Shown piece after piece: positions 1-14,692 of a DNA stretch of 64,000 nt (its first letter is position 1; every line of letters begins with the position of its first letter). Source of the stretch: Onchocerca volvulus (Eukaryota; Nematoda; Chromadorea; Rhabditida; Onchocercidae); NCBI GenBank assembly GCA_000499405.2, contig HG738139.1:7464616-7528615 (forward strand), in the 5' to 3' direction. The notes beneath the pieces are model-generated. The model had not been told where the DNA came from. It did no database searches and worked only from the letters and a program-made list of their open reading frames with translations. Made by a program: the position numbers and the translations under genes.

Positions 1-48
1 ACATCTTTTGCGCAGTCTGGCTAATTTTTCCAAAAATACTTATTTTAG

Positions 49-3000
49 AATTCCAAAATTATCTTCGAACTCAACCTGGACACACGACAAGCGTAAATTT
101 AATCAACTGCACTGTTGATTATTTGCTAAGATTGCAAGAATCGGTGATGGATTTCTATTGGCACTATTCAAGCAAGGATGTAATTGATGAGAGTGGTAAA
201 GAGTATTTCCTGAGGGCTATTCATGTATGTAGCCAGGTATTCAACACACTTACTGAAAGTATACAGGTACTTTTTATTTTCCATTTTTACTTTTATGGAG
301 GGATTCAGAGAAATTCTTCACGTTTAATAGGCCCATAGCAAAGATTTGGAAATTAATAAAAACATGGATCTGTAGATAACAAGAAATAACATGCATTATT
401 TAATTAGAAAGAATGCTAAAAGAATTGAAAAGGTTATAAGTGAATTTTAGGGTCCCTGTACAGGGAATCAGATGACACTTGCAAACTCTCGTTTATGGGA
501 TGCCATCAATGGATTCTTCTTTTTGTTCGCACATATGATGGAAAAACTGTACAAAAATAGCACACAGTTAGAACTGTTAAGAGAATTCTTAAATCTACAG
601 AAGGATATGATTGTACTAATGTTATCCATGCTTGAAGGTACTTTTTTTTTTTTTTGCCTTGTAAGAAATATGATAATATGTTAATATAAACGAATAATGG
701 CTATTGGAATTTTGTTTATTTGCTATAAAAGGTTAAGAATGCAAAGCTATTCTGAAATCGTTCTGGAAAATGAATAAAAAAAAAATCTGTGAAAAGAAAA
801 AATAGAATGGTTAATTTTTTTAAATCTTACGAGTAAATACCATCAGTTTTTCAATTTCTAGGAAATGTGCTTAATGGATCTATTGGTAAACAGATGGTTG
901 ATGCATTAGTTGAAAGTGAGCAGAATGTAGAAATGATATTGAAGTTTTCGGATATGTTCTTGAAACTAAAAGATTTGACAACGTCACAGGCGTTCCAAGA
1001 CTTCGATACTAACCGTGACGGTTGGATATCACCTAAAGAATTCCAACGCGCTATGGAAAGTCAGAAGATGTATTCCGTGTAAGTTCAAAATATTGAAGAA
1101 AGTTTAAATGCATCACATTCGTTTAGAATCAAAATATATCGTATGTTTGATTTTAGAGTTAGTTTGTTCCTCAACTTTTGAAATGATTCAAAATATCTTT
1201 CAAATTCAAAAACTTGATATACTATAAAAACAAATGCTTTTGGATAAAATCGGATTCAAAAAAGAATTGAATGGATAGTGCTGTTCTGGAATTTTAACTT
1301 AGATTTAAAATAATTTCTGATTGCCCGAAAGTTTGATTTTTCTTGACGTCATTGACTCAATTAATCAGCTAATCTACGACGATGTTTTTCTCATTTTTTG
1401 TGTATTTGGCATTCTTCATCTAAGATGTTTTATTTCAGTGAGGAAATAACATATTTAATGATGTGCACAGATGTCAATAATGATGGTAAAGTGGATTACA
1501 TGGAATTCACGGAACGTTTCCACAATCCTGCCCGAGATATTGGTTTGTGATATACAATTGTTTTGTTAAATGAAAAGTATTTTTGATTTAAATTCAGTAA
1601 TATTAGTCTTCAAATTGTTGACAAAGATTGTTGCTCAGCCAAATTTCGATAGCTATCTAAAACAAGTATCTGTCACATGTCCAAATAAGTTACTATTATG
1701 TGGATAAGCTTTCACAATCTCTTTTATTTCAGACTTTCTTTAATGCTTTTCCATGATCCTACCTATGTTAACATATCTGATATATTAAAGAAATCAGATG
1801 AGAACTCAGTTTCAAAAAATTTCGGTAATTTTAATACTCAGGAACGGAAAATCAATCTAAATATTGAGAGTAGAATTTATTAATTTCACAAAATAATTAG
1901 GTTTCAACGTGGCTGTACTTCTTACAAATCTCAAAGAGCACATCACGAGTGATCCACGTCTGGAAAAAATAATCAAACAAGCCAGCAGTTTGTTAGAGTA
2001 TTTTGACCCATTTTTGGGTCGAATCGAGATAATGGGTTCCAGTAAGAAAGTAGAGAAAATCTATTTTGAGATTCAAGAATCATGGTTGGAACAATGGAGC
2101 AAACAGCAAATCAGGTTAATTTTTGAATTAAATGCTAGGATTTTTGAAAAATTTTAATTCTAACTCGTGAAAAAATCACAGAAAATTTTATGTGTTTCAT
2201 TTTAAAAAAATTTGCGTTAATTCTCATTTCTTTGGCAATAAAATTTCCATTTATAAGCAAATATAATTTGAAAATTGTTTGCAGAGATTCTAAGAATTCT
2301 TTTCTTTTTAACGTGCTTCAAGATGATGGCGGAGATCAAGGAAAATTGGAAGCATTTATTAATTTTTGTGAAGATACTATTTTTGAGGTTTCTTTTATTC
2401 AAATCAGTTCTGTTTTCCTTCGTCGTTAGAACATCCTCGCAATTTGATTTCCAAGTTTTTGAACTCACAATTCGATATCATGAAAATTTTTCGCATGATA
2501 CTCGTAACGCTAAGAAATAAAATTTAGATGCAACATGCAGCAGAAATCAGTGCTGGTGATGTAGCGGATTCAAAAATTGAACGAGCTAAAAAACAGCGTG
2601 ATTATTTCTTGCAGCAAACTTCAGCTGGCGCGTAAGTAATTTAGTCTTTGTCAACAAATTGTAATTTTTTTCCAAAATTTTATCAAAATTAATTGTCATT
2701 ACTTTCTAATTTTATCTCATTCTCATATTCCTTTACGATTGTTTTTGACATAGTTGAGATCAATAAAGGATAAATACTGAGTGTAGACTTCTGGTGAATA
2801 AAAAGTAAAGAAATTTTAATTTCTTTGCTATAACACTCCGTAGCTTCGTCGTCATCTATAATTGAAAATTGCATTTTTTTTTTTTTTTCATCTGTAGGCA
2901 AATTTCGGCTACTTTCAAAACTGGATTAAACTATGGCGTCAATGCGGCAAATGCTTTAAAACCAGCAAATGTGAAAAGAATATTCAACACAGCTAATGAC

Positions 3001-6000
3001 ACCCTGAAGTAGTGCATTTATATTTTCATAAATATATATAAGAATATATTCTGAGAAATCAGTTTTTTCAAAAAATAAATTTTTCTGAACTTGATTAACG
3101 GTATAGAGCTTTAACAAGATCTAAAATAAAATGTGATACTATCTCTACAGCATCATTTAAAAATCAATCAATTATCATGATTTGAAATATCAGCAAATTT
3201 CATGAATATATTTATAAATTAATAATTTGAGCTTTCATATGGGAATTCTAGATCAATGACATGGGCACAGCTAATATTTGCCATTGTTACTCTGTCAGTA
3301 AAATCCTCCGTGAAAGTAGCAATGTTCATATATCTTATCATTTGTACATTATTCCGATTTGGTTATTATTTGATGACACCAGATCGTGACGATTTGGAAG
3401 TGGAACAAGCTGCACTACCAATGCCTGAAAGGTTGCTATTTGCGATAATAAGAATGGAACATAAAACCTTCTAACACAGAGATTCCAGGACTTCTAGATC
3501 GTTTGATAGAAACAAATCAGCAAATGTCTCGACGTTCGAGGAACAATGATAACAAAAATGTTAAAATATTTCTGTGTTGTACTAAGAGATGTATTTGCAG
3601 CGTCGACAAACAGTATGCTTCTCCAGTTTGGCCATCTTTTCAGCAGTCTAATCGTTCCGGCAATTATGATGTATTTGGCGTACGTCTACCATCCACTTAT
3701 GCCCAAACACCAACAACACCTACGGGACAATCAAAGTCTGAAGGTTTGTTTAAATAACCATAACTTGTCATGAATTAATCATGGAGCAGCGAACCATGGT
3801 AAATATAAATTTGGAAAACTGGTATCGTATCCCTCGCATCTCTCAATCGATCCATGAGCTTATATAAACGATCACTCTTTGGAGATTTCAGCTAACTTTG
3901 ATTTCTAGCCGACTGAATAACAATTGAACAGAAAACGGAGAATATGCAAATCGGAAAAACATAACGGCCTGTTCATATATTGTGATAAGTAATTTGGTGA
4001 AATAAAAGAATGAGTATTTTTGATAAGGAACATCTTTAGGTTTTTACTAAAGATTCTGAAATTCCTGTTAAGAGTTTGTCTGAAGTAAAAAAATGATATT
4101 TTTTCCTGATCATTAAATTATTTCATTAAAAAAAAAAATTTAGTCACGAATGCACCATCACCAATTCAACAGTCAGAAGCCGTTTTGAAACCATCTACAC
4201 AACAGGATCCAAGGTGGTTCATTCCGTCTTGTGTGAAATTATTTCTGTCTAACATTTAGCAGCTTATAGTAGCTATAATTATTCATTTGTATTTTAAAAA
4301 AAATTTTTTTTTCTTCTAGTTTTTACGAAACTCAGACTGTTAGTGACGGTGCTCATTACAATCAAGTAGCTTCACCAGCAGTATCTGAATATGGTGTTGC
4401 CAATTATTATGAGCCAAAAATTGCTGAACAAATTTCATTACGTAGTCGAGGATCGTTGCTTGTATGTTTATTTCATTTATTTATTTATTTTTTTTTTTTA
4501 CATTTTTTTAAAATTTCGATATGTCTATTTTGTCGAAATATTAATCAAATAAATTAGTTAGGTTACCATAATTTTATGAAATTTTACTAAGACACATGTT
4601 TATTGTGAGTTACATTACCATTTAAATCTGATTGTTCATCTTTTTTAAAATTTTTAGAATATGCTGGCTCGTAATTTCAAAGCTATCGAGAAAACCACGC
4701 TATATTTGGCTTTCTTCATTAATGTTATTTTACTCTTCCATAGAATAAAAATTACGGAAGATGTAACACCAGCAGGTGAGATGATTGTTTACGTATAAGA
4801 ATATCTGTAAACATCAATATTGTAAACAAATAAGTAAATGAAGAATCGAGTTGTAAGATTTCGCATGTATATACATTATGCAGATGAAGATACGGAATCA
4901 GTTTATATCAGTGGAGTGGTACTACCGTATACATCGTATGAGATAACTGGATGGATGCTAGCACAGGTAAAAATGTTTAACTGCATAGTGTTGAAAGTTT
5001 ATTCGATATATCGAAGAATTCGATTTATTCCTGTTGAAATCATTAAACCATTCAAAGCCTGCAACCTAATAAATTATACTAACATTGCAATTGATTTAAC
5101 GATCCGATCAATCTTTTATTCCAATTAACAAGAAAAGAAACTTAAGGAGAAATATTTTTCAATTTCTTTAAATTTTTCTGCATTCATTCAAATGATATCA
5201 AATTTAATGTTTCTAATTTTTAAATTATTATATAAAATTTCTAATTTTTAGATTATTATATAAAATTAAAATTCTTTTTCAGCTGCTCTATTGGATTAGC
5301 GTTTTGCACGCTGTCGCATCGTTTGCTTTGCTGGTGTCGTTTTATCAATTAAAGGTTGTCATTTAACTCGAGTAATTTCGAATGTTCCTTTTGCATTTTC
5401 AATTCAAATGTCAAGCTTTCTTAGTTGATTGATTGATTATTAACTTAAACTGATTAAATTCAAATATTTAACCATTAATTCCCGCTTCTGAAATTTCAGT
5501 TTTCGAATAGATTGTATAAAATGTTGTGTCAATTGTATCTATAATCAACTCATGATTTTTGTTAAACTTCCAAGTTTCAAGTTTTCTTGCAAAAATTCAG
5601 ATTTACAGATACCGCTGATAACCTTTAAGCGTGAGAAGGAAGTCGCGCGTCGTTTAATGTTCGATGGTTGTTGGCTTACCGAGGATGATGATGAGGAGAG
5701 AAGTTTGACGAATACTGTCTTCTGGTGAGATATTTTTGTCCTTCTTACTCCTCTTACGTTATATACGTGAAGCTGCAGAAGCAGCCTGAGTTTAAAAATT
5801 TTTTCACAGGTATATCGATCGTATTGTTATCAGTTCGAAATCATTTCCTATGAAATATTGGGATAAATTTGTTCGCCGAAAAACGAGGCAAAAATTTCGT
5901 GACCAAATTGATGACGAAATATTAATTACGGTCTTAGGTGAAGATAAATCAACAACTGATACTGCCTTTGATTACAGGTAGTCATAGATATTTTTTCCAA

Positions 6001-8053
6001 TAATTCTTTTTTCATTCGCCTAAATTGTTTTGATTCTTTGATATTTTCAAGCTGTAAATGAGAACTGAATGTTAACTGTGTTAGAAATTAAATGAATTAT
6101 AAAATGAAGATGGCTTTCAGATTCTTTCTTCTGCTTCATGAAAAACTATTTTGATCAAAAACCCATTATTTTCTTGCTTCAATTGTCGAAGGCAATATAT
6201 TTAGAGAGAAGAAGAATCAGAAATATAACTTTCCTTTTTTTAGATATGCATGTTGGCTATGGCTTGGAGTCATTTTGACAAATGGCCAATTCTTGTATCG
6301 TGTCCACTATTTACTTTGCTCAGCTCTTGGTGTCCTCGTTTCTCCTTTCTTCTATGCTTTTCATCTGATAGATGTAGTACTATCTTTCCCCATGTTGAAA
6401 GCTATTTTGCAATCTGTTACTCATAATTTGCAGCAAGTAATTGTTTTTATTCAGCAATAGTATTTATTTAAAACTCTCTAAATTGAAATTTATGGATGAT
6501 GAATAAAAGAAAATAGAAATATAGCGGATAAAAATATCATCTGGTAGATATGGAAGACATCGGAAAAATCATAAAACTTAAAATTTTCTATCCTAACCGG
6601 AAATGAATAAAAAAAAGTCCTTAGCTATGAATGAATGAGACGGTACCTGTTATTTTGAAAGTTTAGCTTTCGCATCTCTTTTGGTTCGAATAAATTCATA
6701 TAGATGATCTTATTGATAAAAATATATTTAGCAAAAAAATAAGTTTGAAATATCGTAATCTTCTGCATATGCAGCCAGATTGAGACTAGAAGGTGAGATT
6801 AGATAGTTAATTGATTGTCAGTTTATTTCAGCTAATTTTGACAATCATGATGACGTTGGTTGTTGTCTATTTATATACCGTACTTGCATTTAATTTCTTC
6901 CGGAAGTTTTACGTGCAAGAGAGTGAAGGAGAAGAACCGGACCGAAAATGCCACAATATGTTGACGGTTAATTAGTTATTTTATTTGCTATCATTGATAT
7001 TTTGTCATTTTAAAGATGATATTTGTATGAAATTTCAAAAAATAATTCTCAGGGCTAGGAGACTGTTATCAAAAGCATCAATTTGCACATAATATTTGAT
7101 AAAAGACAAAGCATCCATGGAGCTTAAGAGCAGATGGTGAGAAAAATTAGTGATATATCGTGATACGGTATCTTAAAATGAAAAAAAAAAAAAAAAACCT
7201 AGAAGTATCGAGTCTTAGAAATTGCTGTTTTTTTTTTTTTTTTTTTTGAAAGCAGTAAAATTAGCTAACTGATTATTTCAGTGTTTCATTTATCATTTCT
7301 ATGCGGGAGTACGTGCAGGTGGTGGTATCGGTGATGAGCTGGAGTCTCCGTACGGTGATGATTTGGAATACTGGCGAATGCTTTACGATATTTCGTTCTT
7401 CTTCTTCGTTATCATTATTTTACTTGCTATTATGCAAGGTTGATATGATTCTTATCTTGATATTCTTATCCATCCTTATAAAAAATCTATATTTCAGATC
7501 TGTAAATCTTGAAGTCAAAAAATTTGAATCAAAACTCGCCCCATTTCAGGTTTAATTATCGATGCATTCGGTGAATTGCGAGATCAACAAGAATCAGCAA
7601 CTGAAAAATTGGAATCATCATGTTTTATTTGCGATATTGGCAAGGAAACATTTGATCGAATGCCGCGTGGCTTCGAGATACATACTTCTAAGGAACATAA
7701 TTTTGCTAATTATCTGTAAGTTTTTTTTTTCCGTGAAATTAGCTAATATTATGAAAGGGAAGAATCGCAATGGTTCTTTCTAAAATTGTACGAGCGGATT
7801 TCTGACGCATGTTAATAATTTTTTTTCATATGAAAGGATTTATTTAGCAAATGAAATAATATCATTCCTATCATCGAATACTAATTATCAGATTTTCAGC
7901 TTTTTCCTTCAACATTTGGTGAACAAAGATAAAACGGAATATACAGGACAGGAGACATATGTTCGGGAGAAATATGATAATCGTGATTGGGAATTCTTTC
8001 CCGTTGGTGAATGTTTCATGAAACAGTATGAAGATCAGCTACTGCAATCCTAA
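49..8053 (+). CDS. unc-68: Ryanodine receptor, C-terminal part (partial, 22 exons)
   Basis: Calcium-release channel of the sarcoplasmic/endoplasmic reticulum; only the last ~1050 residues of ~5000 lie here. Exons: 49-266, 451-637, 862-1078, 1439-1542, 1901-2114, 2285-2387, 2528-2631, 2898-3008, 3252-3431, 3601-3743, 4144-4213, 4320-4461, 4658-4775, 4884-4966, 5283-5354, 5609-5724, 5810-5977, 6244-6436, 6832-6966, 7282-7438, 7550-7715, 7900-8053. All phases close. Family landmarks in order: [24 protein letters not shown] with NVEMILKF; two EF-hands ([13 protein letters not shown] in exon 3, [13 protein letters not shown] in exon 4); NVAVLLTNL; a divergent linker (3601-4461); membrane segments from ARNF (4658) onward; [11 protein letters not shown]; selectivity filter GGGIGDE (near 7330) followed by the inner helix; [14 protein letters not shown]; and a zinc-binding CFIC...H....H motif. 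It ends [10 protein letters not shown]. The 5' part lies outside the window. Confidence 0.97.
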
Positions 8054-8257
8054 TGCTTGACTTTTAAGCCCGCATGGCAATCAGTTTCAACGAATTTGAT
8101 GTAATTCTGAAACAATTCTGAGAGTTTTTGATTATGCTTAGTTGAAATCTGGTTTTTAAGACTCTCTATTTATTGCTCATTTACTGTGAACCCTAGATAC
8201 GTCCTATTCAGATTGCTTTAATTTAAAGTTTTAAATTAGAATTCAAGATCCCATTCT

Positions 8258-8263
8258 AATAAA
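8258..8263 (+). terminator. Poly(A) signal candidate for unc-68
   Basis: A consensus AATAAA lies about 205 nt after the ryanodine receptor stop codon. It is the first such hexamer downstream. The call rests on sequence match and position only. Confidence 0.4.
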
Positions 8264-11200
8264 AGAAAAAAGAGTTTCGTTTTTTTTCGAAGCAGTCTTG
8301 AAAATCTTCATATATTCAATAGAAAAATTGAAATTTCAAAGTAGCGGTGCCTTTTTTTCCCGTGTCATTTTGCATGATGAGCAAACCTTTGCGAGATGTT
8401 CTCGACAATGGCCTTCTTTCATGTTCTGTCCTGCTTTGTTTTCTATTTGCAGGGCATCTATACCTTTCAAATATCTGCGACATATTTCTGTCAAATTATT
8501 TAGTTTAGTTACTGATAGCATTGTTGAAATCGTTCCATATTTTCGTGAACGCATGCTTCTCTGTTGTCTATTTGATAGAATTCAATTGAAATGCATTTGA
8601 AATGGAAAAATTACGATAAAAACTCACGAAATAAATATATAGAATAAAATGCAAAGACAGGAATCATGGATCTTCAAAATAAGCAATCAAAATATTATTA
8701 TGAATTGTTCAAATTTTGGATAACCAAAAAAGTCAGTTATAAGTCTCGCATAAGTCCAAGAGTTGGAAGTTTAATCTCCGGTCTCTTGCTCTCTTCCTTT
8801 TGCAACGAAACTTTAAACAAAAATCTCAGATGGATTTTGAAGCTTAATTTATAATTCGGCAACTTTCATCTGAAAGATGCAAATGCAGTCATTATCATCT
8901 TTCTAATTACTTACATTATTATTCTTATACTTTTCTATTCGGTGCAGATTAAATAGAAATTGAACAGCAATGGAATGTGTAAAACGCTGAAATGTTTTTC
9001 ATATTCAAATTCCACATCTTCATTGCAGTACCTTTAGAAGGCTCGCTCTCGATCAGAATGCTTGCTTTCTTGCTTTCTGCTTTACATATCAACCATTTAT
9101 GTATAATTCGGCCTTTTTTCCAATTACTTCTCGTCCATCCCTAATGATATTCCATGCGATAGTTTTTTTCGCAACCATTTGTTTCCTTTGTACTGCATCT
9201 TCAGACTGAGTTTACTTAACTTCAGATTTGTATTTTGAATAAACCGATAGAAATAAACTGACAGTAGAAATATTACTGCCGTAAAAACGGAAGATCACCA
9301 CTAACGAGGATGCTATCTGAAAAATATCACGGTTATAGGGGTTGTTAAATAGCTGCTAGCAAACAATCTTCAACTAGTTAGTCAATTTGCAAGGATACAA
9401 ATTTCAAGGATACAAATCAGTACAATCAATCAGAATTATCTGAAATGCATCATCCGACGAGAATTACTATAGGAAAGAACAAAATTGCTGTTCCTCTTCC
9501 TTATTTCATTTGCTATCCACGGGATTTTCATTTTTGTTTATACAGCTTGCATTTATTTACATTTATCACCACTCACCTATTTCTCATGCGAATAACAAAC
9601 AGTTCTCGATATTATTCATGAAATTTTATTTTTCACTTTTTTCTTTTATTACCCCATTTTCTTCAATTTTATTGTGCAAAATATCATTTAAAAAAACAAC
9701 AATGACATAACTATGGTGAATAGGCTCGATGAGGAAAACCATCTCTGTACCTATTTTAAATTTAAAACCGCAATCCGAAAATCTGCCCACCTACTTCTGT
9801 ATTTTAACAAAACAAATGACGAGTCATTCTACTTTTGTCCCGTTTTTTTTTTATTTCTTTCATATTTGCTCATATTTTCACCATTTTTATCATCTTTTTC
9901 TGGCTCAGTAATGTTTTCTCTACTTTGGGGTTCTCAAAAATCCAAGTGCTTTTGACCAGAACTTCCGATCCCAAAACATCTGCTGAACCGATAATATGGT
10001 TCGTTCCTTAAAATCGGTGATACTAATAGTATTCCTTTGAAATTGGAATTAAAGCATTTATATAAGCCTTCATGATTATGGTTAGCAAATTATAATAATG
10101 GCAATACTTGATTCGCGATCTAGAATACGAGTTCGAAATAATAATAGAACATACAAGCATTGCCTTCAATGTACCATAATTTTTGATTGTAACGACGATT
10201 ATCACTGGCATTTCTGGAATTTATGCAATAGCAGATTCCTTTTTAAAAAGAAAAAAAAAAGACTTTGTATTGAATGTAAGTTTTTCGTTGTGGTGATTAA
10301 AACTCGACAGTTATGAGAATTACATAAAATTGAACTTGTTATATTTATTACCTTCTTGGACATGTAAAATACGGGTATTACTTTAAGAAAGTTAAATTAA
10401 AAGTTATCAATATCTTTAATAATACTTCTTTTGTTGAAATTTATGGTTTTCCAAATAATATGATGTGTTTCTATTTTACCGATTAAACATCTATCATTAA
10501 ATCCGAGGAAGTGAACCCATTATATCATTATAACTGTTCTCTGCTTAGTCGTATTTTTCTGAAATATTATTTATAAATTGCATTAAGTTAAGCAAAATGC
10601 TGGATTTATATGTATATTTTAGGAGCGAATAGTTCATCTACTTTCACTTCCATAGATTTCAAAGATATCAGACTGATGGTACCAATAGTAAAAGTATTTC
10701 CTTCAGTAAAACTTTCAGTATATATCTAAAATTTATATTTCTGGTGGTCTAAAGAGATTAATGCTCAGGGCATCATTTGATGGATGAAAATTTTTCGATT
10801 CATGTTAGTTAGTCTGAAAATAATTTTGATTTGTCCTGGAATCCTGAAGGTCTTAGCATAAGAAAGCCATCCCATACTCTATTATTATGTTTGCATCTTA
10901 CTGCCTAGGGCAAATACAGTTATAATTACTTAACTTTACATCTCTTATTTCTTTCTGATAATCTTCTTTTCACACTTTTTTATCTAATATTTTGGTTTAC
11001 TATTACCGTTTATTCCAAATTTCTAATACTTCTAAGTTTTCATGGACTATGTAATATTTCCAAAGTGGAATTTTTGCAGAACCAAAACAGAATGTATTTC
11101 GAAGTTATGGCTAAATGTGGGTCATTTTCTAGGATTCACAACTAGAACAGAAAGTGAAGACAGCGTATTTTCCATTCTCGTATTTGCCGATCTCATGTTG

Positions 11201-12628
11201 AAACAGCAGTAAAAGCTTTATAAATCTTTCCAGAATGAGAGCAAAAATATTTTTTCCAATACTTCTAATGAATGACTGAATCGAAATAATTAATTAAGTT
11301 TTTAAGGAACAAATGATTAAATTTTAGTTTCTGGAAAATAACTGGATTGACAATTAAATAATTAAATTTACTTTATGCGATAAATGATACAACTGCATAG
11401 CCATGAAATCGAAATTCATCAATTTTAATAAGAATGTTCATTATTATTCCTTCACAGTGACGAATTCGAAAAGGTTTGACAGAGAGAAAAATAAAGTATT
11501 TCTTCTAATTAAATATCTCGCATCAATTTTTCGGCGTGCATAATTTGAATTTGCAATTCATTAAAATTGGACTATAGCTGCGATATCATTTCCAGACTTT
11601 TTGTGATTTGAACTTCAAACATTCCTGAGAAACATTTGTCTCCGGTTAGGCATATTTTATTAAAAGCTATTGAAGCTTTATTCTCTTTTTTTGTGTGTAA
11701 TTCGTCAGAACCGTGAAAATTTCAAAAGGTAGACTAAAACCTTTGAAGTCATCCCTGGACGAGCAAGCTTCTGCTTGGCGGAATTCTTGGAAAACTTTTA
11801 TATTTAAAGAAAAATTATAAAAGCTGAATAAGCGAAAAATGATGTAAATAAGTAAGCAAACAATTGAAAATTAAATCTAGTAAATAATGAAAAAATCTAA
11901 CAGCCATGAATTTTTATAGATAAGGGAATGAACAAATAATTTCCATGATATTCTTAGGTTCAAATGTTACGTCATGATCTTCCAATTACTAGGAGAGAAG
12001 GAACTAAAATTTGATTTGCTATTTTTCATTTTTCAGGCAAAATTAAATAATCGATTTCGACTGATAATTAATGTTTCTAAATACGTTTCCCCAAAAGTCT
12101 AAGTTTCACTCATGCAAAGTTTGCAGGTAATCAGATTGGGTTAAGTTGAAACAAACATCCTCAGTTTAACTTAATTTAGTCATCTTCAGTTTAACTCAAA
12201 GCTATCGTTTCGCTGTTAAAGCAGCAATATTACTTCGATGATAAACTCGAATCGAATTAACAATTAAATGAAATGTTGAGAATTTTCAGGCATTTTTGCA
12301 GTTTTAAATAAATGAAATTGGATGGAAGTTCTGCTTTATTTCCTTGCTGCTACTAAATTTCAATCAGCAGTATTATTTGCTTTTGTAATACAAAGAAGCC
12401 ATTTTCATAATTTTATAAAGCCAGTGAGACTCAGTAATGAATACAAATAAGAATTACTGAAAGACAACATTCCTTCTTCATTATTTCGATATTAATGATG
12501 TGGGAAAGCATATTGGCATGTTCACCAATATTCCGATTCTTTGCTCATTGTTTCAAGCGACCGAAATTAAGCACCGTTAGTTTTTAAATCTTTATGCGGA
12601 AATATTTATGTTAAATTTCTATCTGCAG
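8264..12628. other. Intergenic or 5'-intron region, no supported gene
   Basis: This 4.4 kb stretch separates unc-68 from the first recognisable synaptotagmin exon. Short open frames (about 60-100 codons, for example 8298-8600 and 9510-9710) lack ATG context, splice-site support and any family resemblance. The missing synaptotagmin N-terminal exon and promoter should lie here or be bridged across it, but I could not pick the exon out. Confidence 0.5.

Positions 12629-14692
<2,064 letters not shown>

Noticed and set aside
3480..3550. Apparent premature stop in the ryanodine receptor if the exon is started at 3480
   Set aside because: Using the stronger acceptor TATTTGCAG at 3600 gives a phase-consistent exon 3601-3743, so no mutation is needed.
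8298..8600. 100-codon + strand frame downstream of unc-68
   Set aside because: It lies just past the poly(A) signal, has no domain or splice context, and an open frame exists on both strands there.
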